Part shown: one piece after another, positions 33,541 to 41,191 of the stretch
Numbering within the stretch: the first letter of the stretch is position 1
Layout of the letters: every line of letters begins with the position of its first letter
Source: Halorientalis sp.
GTDB lineage: Archaea; Halobacteriota; Halobacteria; Halobacteriales; Haloarculaceae
Direction: 5' to 3'
Assembly (NCBI RefSeq): GCF_028275115.1
Contig: NZ_JAQCNH010000142.1
Location: 1-64,000, forward strand
Length of the DNA: 64,000 nt
Program-made: the position numbers and the translations under genes
Notes under the pieces: model-generated
What the model saw: the letters and a program-made list of their open reading frames with translations, nothing else
Told to the model about the DNA's origin: nothing
Database searches by the model: none

Positions 33541-33638
33541 CCCACACTGCGGTACGGGAAGCCTCGCCGTCGTCGGGCTACGCCCGACTGCTTGAGGGAG
33601 CTTCGCTCCCTCTCCGTTTACGCCGAGGAGGATGTCAC
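33541..33638 (+). ncRNA. Putative omega/reRNA scaffold at the TnpB right end
   Basis: Two perfect hairpins, GTCGGGC-TAC-GCCCGAC (33572-33588) and GAGGGAGC-TTC-GCTCCCTC (33594-33612), lie inside an outer stem formed by CCTCG (33562-33566) and CGAGG (33624-33628), ending in GAGGATGTCAC. In TnpB systems this right-end region is transcribed as the scaffold of the guide RNA, with the guide read from sequence just outside the element. Structure seen in sequence; RNA role inferred from the family. Confidence 0.5.
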
Positions 33639-33833
33639 TTGTCTCGGTTCGAACAGCGTCCCGCGGTTTCGTCGGCACGCTCGCGGTCGCGGGGGTGTAC
33701 ACCCGGCGCCCGCCGACGTCCTCGTCGGTCGCGGGCATAGACGGGCTCACCGTCTGGTTCGTCGGCGCAACAGACGTGGCCGTCGCGCGGGTCTGGCGCG
33801 AGTGAGTTCCGGCGACCCCATCTGCGCCATCAC

Positions 33834-33841
33834 GTATAAAC
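33834..33841 (+). promoter_or_regulatory. TATA box of the alpha/beta hydrolase gene
   Basis: GTATAAAC is centred 28 bases before the ATG at 33865, the standard spacing for a leaderless haloarchaeal promoter. It supports the chosen start codon against longer upstream alternatives. Confidence 0.55.
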
Positions 33842-33864
33842 GCCTGTCGCCCCTTGATTCCGAT

Positions 33865-34854
33865 ATGAAACTCCGAACCGCCGCACTGGGGGCGCTCAGT
33901 ACTGTGGGACTGACCGCAGCCGCGAACCGATTGTTGAGCCAACGCGCGGACGGCCTCGACTCGCCGCTCTCTGGCGAGACGGGAACGTACCGCTGGCGCG
34001 GGTTCGACGTGGCCTACACGGAGGCCGGCGACCCCGATGACCCCGACATCTGCCTGTTCCACGGCATCAACGCCTCGGGCTCGGGTCACGAGTTCCGCGG
34101 CATCTTCGACGCGCTCGCGGAGGAGTATCACGTAATCGCGCCCGACATGCCGGGCTTCGGGCGTTCGGACCGACCACCGCTGCTGTACTCGGGTTCGCTG
34201 TACACCACGTTCGTCGGTGACTTCCTCGACGACGTGACCGAGGACGCGACCGTCGTCGCGGCGTCTCTGCCGGGGGCTTACGCCGCGGTCGCCGCCGAGG
34301 ACGCAGACGTGGCGGAGCTGATTCTGGTCTGTCCCGACGCGACCACCTTCGAGGGACGGCGGCCCCTGGTTCGGTCGCTCGTCCGGACGCCGCTTCTGGG
34401 GACCTCCCTCTACAACCTCGCGACGTGTAAGCCCGCGATTCGCTACTTCAACAGCGACCACGGTTACTACGACGAGACAAACGTCACCGACGAACTGGTC
34501 GACTACCAGTGGGAGACGTCACACCAGTCCGGCGCGCGCTTTGCCCCCGCGTCGTTCTTCGGTGGCTTCCTCGACCTCGACGTCGACCTCGGGGGAGTGC
34601 TGGCCGACCTCGACGTACCCGTGACGCTGGTCTGGGGTCGCCAGGCTACTGTCTCTCCGCTGGAGGACGGTGAAGAACTCGCCGAGCGTGCGGACGCCCG
34701 ACTTTTAGTGTTCGACCAGTCCGACGTGCAACCCCACGTCGAACACGCCGAGAAGTTCGTCCGCCGGGTCGTCCACGGCGAGGAGGCCACCGAAGCGACC
34801 AGCATCGAAATCGAACGGCCGGGTGACGAGAAGCCCGCCGAGACAGAGGAATAG
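33865..34854 (+). CDS. Alpha/beta hydrolase
   Basis: A 329-residue alpha/beta hydrolase. After an N-terminal hydrophobic segment ([20 protein letters not shown]) comes [22 protein letters not shown] with the HG oxyanion motif, then DMPGFGRSD, a nucleophile region [10 protein letters not shown] in which the first Gly of G-x-S-x-G is Ala and the last is Pro, and a C-terminal [10 protein letters not shown] with the catalytic His. It is probably an esterase or related enzyme, but the altered elbow makes the substrate class unclear. A TATA box lies 28 bases upstream. The next gene starts 1 bp after its stop. Confidence 0.83.
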   Translation: MKLRTAALGALSTVGLTAAANRLLSQRADGLDSPLSGETGTYRWRGFDVAYTEAGDPDDPDICLFHGINASGSGHEFRGIFDALAEEYHVIAPDMPGFGRSDRPPLLYSGSLYTTFVGDFLDDVTEDATVVAASLPGAYAAVAAEDADVAELILVCPDATTFEGRRPLVRSLVRTPLLGTSLYNLATCKPAIRYFNSDHGYYDETNVTDELVDYQWETSHQSGARFAPASFFGGFLDLDVDLGGVLADLDVPVTLVWGRQATVSPLEDGEELAERADARLLVFDQSDVQPHVEHAEKFVRRVVHGEEATEATSIEIERPGDEKPAETEE

Positions 34855-34855
34855 A

Positions 34856-35260
34856 ATGCAGACCGGTTCCCGTGCCATCCTGGGGGTCGTCGTCGGCCTC
34901 GCGGTCGGGACCGGTGGCTACTGGCTCGCTGGGGACGCGCTGCTCGCGATCAACCTCGTCGCCGTCTACGCGATACTGACGTGGCTGTTCGCTGGCCACT
35001 ACGCCGACCTCCCGGAGGGAGACGACTGGACGGTCACTCGCTGGAACGGGTTACTCGGCGGTCTGCCGATACTGGTACTGATGCCGTTCCTCAACAACCG
35101 GCTGGGTATCTCGCCGGCCGCAGGGTTCGCGATGGCTTCGCTTGCGCTCGGCCTGGCGTACACGACATACCTAATCGGCGTCATAACGGTCCGAGAAGCC
35201 GAGTCTACCGAGCCAGCGAGACCGGGAGAAACCGAGAATGGCGTCGAAAACGTCGGTTAG
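34856..35260 (+). CDS. Haloarchaeal membrane protein, function unknown
   Basis: A 134-residue protein with four hydrophobic helices (for example AILGVVVGLAVGTGGYWLA and AINLVAVYAILTWLFAG) and a polar Glu/Pro-rich tail. The gene starts 1 bp after the hydrolase stop, so it is probably expressed with it. No family name or function is recognised. Its stop overlaps the stop of the convergent DUF35 gene by 4 bp. Confidence 0.68.
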   Translation: MQTGSRAILGVVVGLAVGTGGYWLAGDALLAINLVAVYAILTWLFAGHYADLPEGDDWTVTRWNGLLGGLPILVLMPFLNNRLGISPAAGFAMASLALGLAYTTYLIGVITVREAESTEPARPGETENGVENVG

Positions 35261-35643
35261 CGCGGCTCGAAGACGATCAGCCGCTCGTCTCGCGTGACTG
35301 TCTCACCGACGTCGATACCGACGACCTGGCCGGTTTCGATGTCGTCGGGTTCGCGGCCGCGGACCTGGCCGGTGACCGAGACGGGCCCGAAGTCGACGAC
35401 TGCGGTGACGTAGGGAGCGTCCTCGTCGAACTGTGGCGTTGGAACGGTGACGACGGTGTACGTGCTGATCTCGCCGGATTCGGGGAGTCCCTGCTTGCCG
35501 AGTTCCTGGGACCCACACTGCGGACAGGACAGTCGTGGCGGGAGGGAGCCGTGACCGTTCTCACACTCGATGTAGAAGCCCTCGCCGTCGGCGATGGCGT
35601 CGAGCAGGTCGTCGAAGCCATCGTCGCGCGGTCCGTCGCTCAC
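35257..35643 (-). CDS. Zn-ribbon/OB-fold DUF35 protein, thiolase partner
   Basis: A 128-residue DUF35 protein. The N-terminal rubredoxin-like zinc ribbon uses Cys27 and the pair Cys40/Cys43 (CPQCGSQ), with one knuckle altered (CENGH in place of CxxC); a C-terminal OB-fold (about 55-128) follows. Such proteins bind archaeal thiolases and HMG-CoA synthase and help shuttle acetoacetyl-CoA between active sites. It overlaps the upstream thiolase gene by 4 bp, so this partner is evident here. Confidence 0.87.
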   Translation of the reverse strand: MSDGPRDDGFDDLLDAIADGEGFYIECENGHGSLPPRLSCPQCGSQELGKQGLPESGEISTYTVVTVPTPQFDEDAPYVTAVVDFGPVSVTGQVRGREPDDIETGQVVGIDVGETVTRDERLIVFEPR

Positions 35644-36812
35644 TGTTCCACCTCCTCGAACACGTGGACTGTCGCACTCGCGACGGTCCCACCTGCGTTG
35701 TGGGCGAGGGCGGTCGTCGAGTCGTCGACGTCGTTAGCCCGGGGATGACGGCCCTCAAACAGCTTCGTGATGGAGATCAACTGTGCCACGCCCGTCGCGC
35801 CGACGGGGTGGCCCTTGGACTTGAGCCCCCCGGAGAGGTTCACGGGAAGGTCACCCTCGCGAGTGGTCTCGCCCCGGCCCGCGGCCCCGATAGCCTCGCC
35901 GGGTTCGTACAGACCCAACCCTTCCAGTGCGAGGACCTCGGCGATGGTGAAGCAGTCATGCACTTCCAGGAAGTCCACGGCATCGGGGCCGATGCCGGCG
36001 TCGTCGTAGGCTTCGTCGGCGGCGTCTTCGGTGGCTGGCGTCCGGGCGAAGTAGTCCCGGTCGTGCAGCGCCATCTTGTCACCGCCTTGCCCGGTGCCGG
36101 TGATTGCGACGCCGGTGTCGAGGTCGTGCTCGGCGGCGTACGCTTCGCTGACGAGGACCGCCGCGGTCGCGCCGTCCGTGATGGGACAGGAGTCGTACAG
36201 TCCGAGTGGATCGGCGATAATCGGCGCGTCGATGGCGTCCTCGGTGGTGATCGCCTGCTGCATCTGGGCGTACTCGTTGGGGAGCGCGTGTTCGTGATTC
36301 TTGACGGCAATCTCTGCGAGGTCGTTTTTCGATCCGCCGTACTTCTCGAAGTAAGCGCGAGCCATCAGAGCGTACGCGCCAGGGAACGTCATACCGGCAC
36401 GAATCTCGTAGAGGTCGTCAGCGGCGATAGAGAGCGCGTCGGTCGCTGCGGCCGTTCCGATGTTCGTCATCCGTTCGGAACCGCCGACTAGCACCACGTC
36501 GGCCTCCTCGTTGCGGAGTCGGAGCACGGCGTCCCGGATCGCCGCCCCGCTCGACGCGCAGGCAGACTCGTATCGCGTCGCCGGCACGTCGAGCCCGACG
36601 GCTTCGGCCATCAGCGGTGCTTGGTGGCCTTGGTGTTCGGCCAGTTCGCCCATGAAGTTGCCGTAGAAGAGCGCCTCGACGTCGTCCGGGTCGATCCCGG
36701 CGTCGTCTAGGGCGGCCAGTCCCGCCTCGGCGAACATCGCACGCCCGGTCTGTTCGGGGTGCTTGCCGAAGTGGGTGAGGCCGACGCCGGCTACGCGTGG
36801 GTCAGACATCAC
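35640..36812 (-). CDS. Thiolase family protein (acetyl-CoA acetyltransferase-like)
   Basis: A 390-residue thiolase of the archaeal SCP2/acetoacetyl-CoA type. The acyl-accepting cysteine is Cys85 in YESACASSGAAIRDA, and later HDCFTIAEV and LKSKGHPVGATG provide the catalytic His residues. In bacteria-like thiolases the last Cys is in CxG; here the archaeal pattern is used. It condenses or cleaves acyl-CoAs; paired with DUF35 it may start the mevalonate route, though haloarchaea have several paralogues used for beta-oxidation. Start is ATG 36812 or 36809. Confidence 0.88.
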   Translation of the reverse strand: MMSDPRVAGVGLTHFGKHPEQTGRAMFAEAGLAALDDAGIDPDDVEALFYGNFMGELAEHQGHQAPLMAEAVGLDVPATRYESACASSGAAIRDAVLRLRNEEADVVLVGGSERMTNIGTAAATDALSIAADDLYEIRAGMTFPGAYALMARAYFEKYGGSKNDLAEIAVKNHEHALPNEYAQMQQAITTEDAIDAPIIADPLGLYDSCPITDGATAAVLVSEAYAAEHDLDTGVAITGTGQGGDKMALHDRDYFARTPATEDAADEAYDDAGIGPDAVDFLEVHDCFTIAEVLALEGLGLYEPGEAIGAAGRGETTREGDLPVNLSGGLKSKGHPVGATGVAQLISITKLFEGRHPRANDVDDSTTALAHNAGGTVASATVHVFEEVEQ

Positions 36813-36932
36813 AACGGCTTACGAGTCGTTCCGCATTTAATCTTGCCGGTGTGAGCACATTTCGCACACGGTCACCGACGGGAGTCCGCCTCGAACGGGC
36901 CGCGAAACGGCCACGGACGGGCGGGAGGGCTG

Positions 36933-37328
36933 TCAGCCGAACAGCCAATCGAACAGGCCGTCGTCGGGGTCTGTGACTTCCCTGCCCGTGCCGAGCGCGG
37001 CCTCGGGGGCGTCGACGACCTGCGTGACCATTGGAAAGTCACCGGTCGGAATCGTCGCGACCTTCTCGGCAGTTTCGCACTCGGTGATCGAAATCCTCTT
37101 TTCGTTTTCTATCGAGACGAAGGCGTGGTCACCGCCTGGCGCGTTCGACACCCGGTAGGGGTACGTCCCTACGTCGGTGATACCGACGGTCTCGAAACTC
37201 TCGTGGTCGGTCACGGCCGCGTAGGTGCCCGTGGTGCACGCAGCACAGATGCACTGCTCGTCGGGCGAGACCTCGGTGCCGTGGAGGGTCGACTGCAGTG
37301 GGTATTTGTCCTCCGAGTCCGGCCACAA
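36933..37328 (-). pseudogene. Truncated beta-propeller (YncE-like) protein, C-terminal fragment
   Basis: A 131-residue fragment with repeat-like strands: STLHGTEVSPDEQCICAACT, VGTYPYRVSNAPGGDHAFVS and TIPTGDFPMVTQVVDAPEAA, the pattern of YVTN/cytochrome D1-like propeller blades. A working propeller needs six or seven blades, and only about two remain; the N-terminal blades are missing upstream of about position 37310. On the opposite strand an HTH-10 fragment begins at the same place, so both genes seem to have been cut by one deletion or rearrangement. It ends in an ordinary stop. Probably not functional. Confidence 0.6.
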
Positions 37329-37521
37329 CGGTCCGCTGGCACAGCTTACAGACCACCAGCGGGAGGCGATAGAGACCGCCCTCGAACTCGGGTTCTATCA
37401 GTCGCCACGGGCGACCAGCTACGAGGAAATCGCCGTAGAGCTGGGCTGTGTCCCGGGCGCCGCGAACGACCTCCTTCGACGGGCTAAGGTGGCACTGGTA
37501 GCCGCCGTCCTCAACGCCTGA
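37225..37521 (+). pseudogene. HTH-10 (bacterio-opsin activator type) regulator, C-terminal fragment
   Basis: Only the last about 62 residues (from about 37330) are recognisable: LTDHQREAIETALELGFYQ and TSYEEIAVELGCVPGAAND then LLRRAKVALVAAVL, the HTH-10 DNA-binding domain that ends Bat-type regulators. The normal 150-500 residue sensory part is gone; in its place the frame runs antisense to the propeller fragment, giving Cys-rich nonsense. A lone HTH could in theory still bind DNA. Its stop is 1 bp from the convergent DUF7111-like gene stop. Confidence 0.65.
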
Positions 37522-37522
37522 G

Positions 37523-37804
37523 TCACATTCCCATGTCAGCAGCGTCGTCGGGCACGGGGAGGGTCGAAGGTGCGACACCGAGCAACTCCGCGGCGTGGTC
37601 GAGCGCCATGTCGAACCCGTAGTAGCGTTCCAATTCGTCCCCGTCGGGCGTCGGCCGAACCTTCAGCATCGCGTACCCCTCGACGTTCTGAGCGACGGCG
37701 GCAGTCGTACCGTCACGGTCGAACGTGAGCACGCGCTCTGTGTCGGTCTCGTAGTAGCGTCCAGTAATCCCGTCGGCCGTCACTTCCTCCTCAGTGTCTG
37801 GCAT
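37523..37804 (-). CDS. Small conserved haloarchaeal protein (DUF7111-like)
   Basis: A 93-residue acidic protein, MPDTEEEVTADGITGRYYE at the start, with central QNVEGYAMLKVRPTPDGDE and the highly conserved C-terminus YYGFDMALDHAAELLGV, then PVPDDAADMGM. It is a common core haloarchaeal protein without a known function; I relate it to DUF7111 from memory. ATG 37804 is the clear start; the frame upstream is not family-like. It is divergent from the PadR gene. Confidence 0.75.
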   Translation of the reverse strand: MPDTEEEVTADGITGRYYETDTERVLTFDRDGTTAAVAQNVEGYAMLKVRPTPDGDELERYYGFDMALDHAAELLGVAPSTLPVPDDAADMGM

Positions 37805-37910
37805 TAGGACACGTTGGGCCGTGGGATAGTCGAACCTGTCGGTCGCGAACGGTCGGCCGTCGGCTGCCCCATCCCGAAAGTCCGAAGCCGCTGACGGTTC
37901 GGATACCGGT

Positions 37911-38189
37911 ATGCGCTGGCTCCAGAGCGGTACCCGCCGCGACATCTGTGTTCTCCTCAGCGGAGCCGAGGACGCCGAGTTGCCCGCCCAGACACTCAAG
38001 ACACGGCTCGAACGTCACTACGACGGCCGTATCGAGCCCCGGCAGTTCTACGGGGCCATCGAGGAACTCGAACGGAAGGGGTTCCTCGAGTCCCGAACCG
38101 AAGAACTCAGCGACGTGTACGCGCTGACCGACGCGGGCGAGCGACGGTTACGGGACCACTACGACTGGTTGCAGGAACAACTGGAGTAG
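37911..38189 (+). CDS. PadR family transcriptional regulator
   Basis: A 92-residue winged-helix protein of the short PadR type: DICVLLSGAEDAELPAQTLKT forms the first helices, YDGRIEPRQFYGAIEELERKGF the recognition region, and ALTDAGERRLRDHYDWLQE the wing end and dimer helix. PadR proteins usually repress nearby genes on sensing small phenolic or lipophilic molecules. Its stop is 1 bp from the convergent small-protein gene at 38191. Its target could be the adjacent regulator/small-protein group. Confidence 0.83.
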   Translation: MRWLQSGTRRDICVLLSGAEDAELPAQTLKTRLERHYDGRIEPRQFYGAIEELERKGFLESRTEELSDVYALTDAGERRLRDHYDWLQEQLE

Positions 38190-38190
38190 G

Positions 38191-38541
38191 TCACTGCTGG
38201 CGGGCCAGAGCCGCCGGGTCGCGGGGCAGCCGGGTCCGCTCGACGGTCCCGGCGGTCACGACCCACCGGTACACGTCGGTGTCCGAGTAGACGACGAGTT
38301 CGGTCCGTACGGGAGTACTGTCGAAGGGGTCGTCGGGGAGTCGGTCCAGCGCGCCGAACCGCGTCCGGCTGACCGCTGGATCCGAAGGCGACCCCTCGGT
38401 CCGACGGCGAAAGGCGGCGACGAACTGGTCGCCCGAGAGAGCCGACAGCACGCGGTCGCGTACCGTCGGCTCGGGCACAGCTTTCCGACGCGCCGCCCCG
38501 CTCGTCTCCTCTTCGGTCGTCGCAGTGGCTGTGTTTTCCAT
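38191..38541 (-). CDS. Small protein, paralogue 1 flanking the HTH-10 regulator
   Basis: A 116-residue soluble protein with a charged, variable N-terminal half and a C-terminal motif TELVVYSDTDVYRWVVTAG, then RTRLPRDPAALARQ. The gene at 39384-39713 encodes a homologous protein with ELFVYTETHVYRWVAGG and ERMPRDPDSL. Both point the same way as, and lie on either side of, an HTH-10 regulator, so the pair probably belongs to its circuit, as partner or target. No family name recognised. Confidence 0.7.
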   Translation of the reverse strand: MENTATATTEEETSGAARRKAVPEPTVRDRVLSALSGDQFVAAFRRRTEGSPSDPAVSRTRFGALDRLPDDPFDSTPVRTELVVYSDTDVYRWVVTAGTVERTRLPRDPAALARQQ

Positions 38542-38639
38542 CGGTACCGGCCGTTGGTTCTGCAGGGTTCCAAACTGTCGGGTTCGATATACCGCCGTTT
38601 AAATTTGACCCGGAGAGAACGAGTGGGAGCAATCGGGTG

Positions 38640-39305
38640 TCAGGCTCGACTGTCCGGCGGTTCGTCGGTGTGGAGCGTCCCCTCGATCAGTGCGGCGACG
38701 GCCCGGCGGACTCGCTGGGAGACCGCCGAGTCGGAGACGCCCAGATTCTCGGCGAGTTCAGCCTGGCTGATCGACCGGGGGACATCAAAGTACCCTTCGC
38801 GCGCGGCCGTCAGCAGCGTCCGTCGTTGCTGGTCGGTCAGTCCGTGGTCGTCGCTCCGGGTGGGCTCGGTCCGGTAGAGACGTTCGAGCTGGTACTCGAT
38901 ACCGCTGTCGAGGCAGAACTCGCGGAACGCGGCCAGCGCGTCCCGGTCGGGGACTTGGAGCTTGACCAGCCAGAGGCCACCGGTACTGTACATCTCCAGC
39001 ACCATCCCACCGAGTTCGGTGACCGTCGGCGTGACCGCGATGACGTCCTCGGAGAGTCCAAGTCGGTACATGCGAACGCCGTCTTGCTCGGCCAACACGG
39101 TCGGCTCGGCGACGGTGTAGTCGTCGGCGAGTGCGTCGTCGAACGCGTCGAAGTCACCCCCCTCGACCAGAACGAAAAACCGCCGCCGCTCCGGGTCCAT
39201 GGCCGGCTGAAACTGGATGCAGACACGCGCAGACGGGTTCGCCTCGATGGTCGGCGTCATCACGAGAGTCGGCGAGGAAAGCGCGAGTTCGGCGATAACG
39301 AACAC
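38640..39305 (-). CDS. Bat-type HTH-10 transcriptional regulator
   Basis: A 221-residue regulator: the N-terminal part (about 1-150) is the haloarchaeal bacterioopsin-activator GAF/HTH-associated sensory fold (ARVCIQFQPAMDPERRRFFV, then LWLVKLQVPDRDALAAFREF), and the C-terminal part (about 160-215) is the HTH-10 domain, LTDQQRRTLLTAAREGYFD and ISQAELAENLGVSDSAVSQ. It probably activates or represses a few genes in response to a ligand or redox cue. It sits between two paralogous small genes on the same strand, and may control both. Start ATG 39305; ATG 39260 (MTPTIEANPS) is an alternative and quite plausible. Confidence 0.83.
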   Translation of the reverse strand: MFVIAELALSSPTLVMTPTIEANPSARVCIQFQPAMDPERRRFFVLVEGGDFDAFDDALADDYTVAEPTVLAEQDGVRMYRLGLSEDVIAVTPTVTELGGMVLEMYSTGGLWLVKLQVPDRDALAAFREFCLDSGIEYQLERLYRTEPTRSDDHGLTDQQRRTLLTAAREGYFDVPRSISQAELAENLGVSDSAVSQRVRRAVAALIEGTLHTDEPPDSRA

Positions 39306-39383
39306 TGCATCTGCTAGCAGGCTCGAGCGCTTTACCGTTGTGACTCAGGGCCGGCAGCGCTTTGCTCGCGACCCCTGGTCGAG

Positions 39384-39713
39384 CTACTCCGAAGCGTCCG
39401 GAAGCGAGTCTGGATCGCGGGGCATTCGTTCCGGGCCCTGTGCGAACCCACCGGCGACCCAGCGGTAGACGTGCGTCTCCGTGTACACGAACAGTTCGTC
39501 CCACCCGTCGAAGGCACGGTCCGGCAGTTCGGCCACCGTCTCGTAGCGGTGCCACTGTTCTTCGGGCGCGTCGAGCGTCCCCACGTTCTCACGGTACGCG
39601 ATCGATTCCGGTGAACTGTCCACTGCCTCCCCGACCAGTTCACACACTGTCGGTTCACCGTCGGACGCCACTGGCTCCCGCCCGTCGGCGACGTTGTCGG
39701 CTGCTGCCGTCAT
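39384..39713 (-). CDS. Small protein, paralogue 2 flanking the HTH-10 regulator
   Basis: A 109-residue acidic protein with a C-terminal motif ELFVYTETHVYRWVAGGFA followed by RMPRDPDSLPDA, matching the product at 38191-38541. The central part (VGTLDAPEEQWHRYETVAE) corresponds to RFGALDRLPDDPFDSTP in its paralogue. The gene is the first of a possible three-gene run (39713 to 38191) with 78-98 bp gaps. The next about 290 bp upstream hold no convincing gene. Confidence 0.7.
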   Translation of the reverse strand: MTAAADNVADGREPVASDGEPTVCELVGEAVDSSPESIAYRENVGTLDAPEEQWHRYETVAELPDRAFDGWDELFVYTETHVYRWVAGGFAQGPERMPRDPDSLPDASE

Positions 39714-40002
39714 GTGTACTCATCACAAGTGACTCGATTGAACAAAGCCTGTGCCTTCGATATCCCGTCTTTGATAACGGGGCACGTACCGGTCCCGTCA
39801 GGCAGAGAACTACCGCTCACGGGTTCGCTCCGCGGTCCGAATCGCCAGGGTCTGTCCCGTATGCGTGGGGTCCTGTCGGCCGAGAGCGTCGGGAATGACG
39901 CTGTGGTCGCGTGCGAGCAGCCGGTTCAACTCAGTGGTCGCACAACCCGTGCCGACGACTCTTCGATCGTCATCGTGCCGCGAATACGACCGCAGGGGTG
40001 AG

Positions 40003-41145
40003 TTAATCGAGGAGTTCTTGACCGATGGTGTTCCGGAGGACTTCACTGGTGCCCTCGTAGATCTCGTTGAGCTTGGCGTCCCGGTAGAACCGCTCCATCG
40101 GGAAGTCCTTGGTGTAGCCGTAGCCGCCGTGGATCTGAATACCCTCGTTGGCGACCTCACGTGAAACTTCGGAGCCGTACAGCTTGGCCTGGGCGGCCTC
40201 CTTGATGAAGCTCTCGCCGCGCATCTTCTTGTCGGCGGCGTCGTGCATCAGCAGGCGTGCCGCGCGGGTCTTGGTGTCCATGTCGGCGAGTTTGTGCTGG
40301 ATGGCCTGGAAGTCGCCGATGGGCTGGCCGAACTGTTCGCGGTCACCGGCGTACTCGGCGGCTTCGTCGAGCGCGGCCTGTGCGATGCCGACCGACCGTG
40401 CCGCGATAGTGATGCGGCCGCCGTTGAGAGTCTTCAGCGCGTGGACGAAGCCCGCGCCTTCCTCCTGCAGGAGTCGGTCCTCGGGGATACGCATCTCGTC
40501 GAAGCGCAACTCGGCGGTGGGACAGCCCTTGTCGCCGAGTTTGTCCTCCGTCCCTTCGACGATGAAGCCGTCGTCGTCCCCGGGGCGGACGATGAACGAG
40601 GAGATGCCCTTGTTGCCGGCGTCGGGGTCGGTTTTCGCGAACACGGTCACGGTGTCGGCGACCGAGCCGTTAGAGATCCAGAGCTTGTTCCCATTGATGA
40701 CGTACTCGTCCCCGTCTTTCTCGGCGGTCGTGCCCATGGCGGGCACGTCCGAGCCTGCACCGGGCTCCGAGAGGGCGAACGCGCCGATGTCGTGACCTTC
40801 GGACAGTGGCGTCAGGTACTCCTCTTTCTGTGCCTCGTTCCCGAACTCGTAGATCATGTTCCCCGCCAGCGAGATGTGGGCGGCGACGATGGTGCCCAGT
40901 CCACCCGAGCCCCGCGAGAGTTCCTCGAGAGCCATCGGGTAGGCGTGATAGTCGAGGCCAGCTCCGCCGTACTCTTCGGGGAACGGCATCCCCATCAACC
41001 CCAGTTCGGCGAGTTCGTCGATCAGGTCCCAGGGGAACTCGTCTTCCTTGTCTATCTCGGCAGCCCGCGGCACGACTTCCTCGTCCACGAACTCCGAGAC
41101 CATCTCTTTAATCTGACGCTGTTCCTGCGTGAGACTCAGATCCAT
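40003..41145 (-). CDS. Acyl-CoA dehydrogenase
   Basis: A 380-residue flavoenzyme of the medium/short-chain acyl-CoA dehydrogenase family. FAD-contact segments GAFALSEPGAGSDVP and KLWISNGSVADTVTVFA are present, the middle beta domain and helical C-terminal domain are complete, and the catalytic base is the Glu of LNEIYEGTSEV; the motif QIHGGYGYTKDFPMERFYRD is standard. It oxidises acyl-CoA to enoyl-CoA and passes electrons to ETF. ATG 41145 (MDLSLTQEQRQ) is preferred over 41154. It is a monocistronic gene by its context. Confidence 0.92.
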   Translation of the reverse strand: MDLSLTQEQRQIKEMVSEFVDEEVVPRAAEIDKEDEFPWDLIDELAELGLMGMPFPEEYGGAGLDYHAYPMALEELSRGSGGLGTIVAAHISLAGNMIYEFGNEAQKEEYLTPLSEGHDIGAFALSEPGAGSDVPAMGTTAEKDGDEYVINGNKLWISNGSVADTVTVFAKTDPDAGNKGISSFIVRPGDDDGFIVEGTEDKLGDKGCPTAELRFDEMRIPEDRLLQEEGAGFVHALKTLNGGRITIAARSVGIAQAALDEAAEYAGDREQFGQPIGDFQAIQHKLADMDTKTRAARLLMHDAADKKMRGESFIKEAAQAKLYGSEVSREVANEGIQIHGGYGYTKDFPMERFYRDAKLNEIYEGTSEVLRNTIGQELLD

Positions 41146-41191
41146 ACGGAACATCTAGACCACTCAGTTCTTTAGTTTTGGCATCCGCCGG

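Larger units (their letters stand above)
32391..33638 (+). mobile_element. Internally deleted IS200/IS605-type (IS1341-like) TnpB element
   Basis: Proposed span from a left hairpin (32391-32407) through a shortened tnpB to a right end finishing with GAGGATGTCAC at about 33628-33638. No tnpA is present, as in the IS1341 group. The right end carries several stem-loops that would lie in the guide (omega) RNA. A second right end of the same family lies in the opposite orientation at 54498. The left boundary is uncertain. Confidence 0.6.

Noticed and set aside
39714-40001. 95-codon plus-strand frame between the small protein and acyl-CoA dehydrogenase genes
   Set aside because: Mixed composition, no conserved pattern and too few acidic residues for this genome; treated as non-coding.
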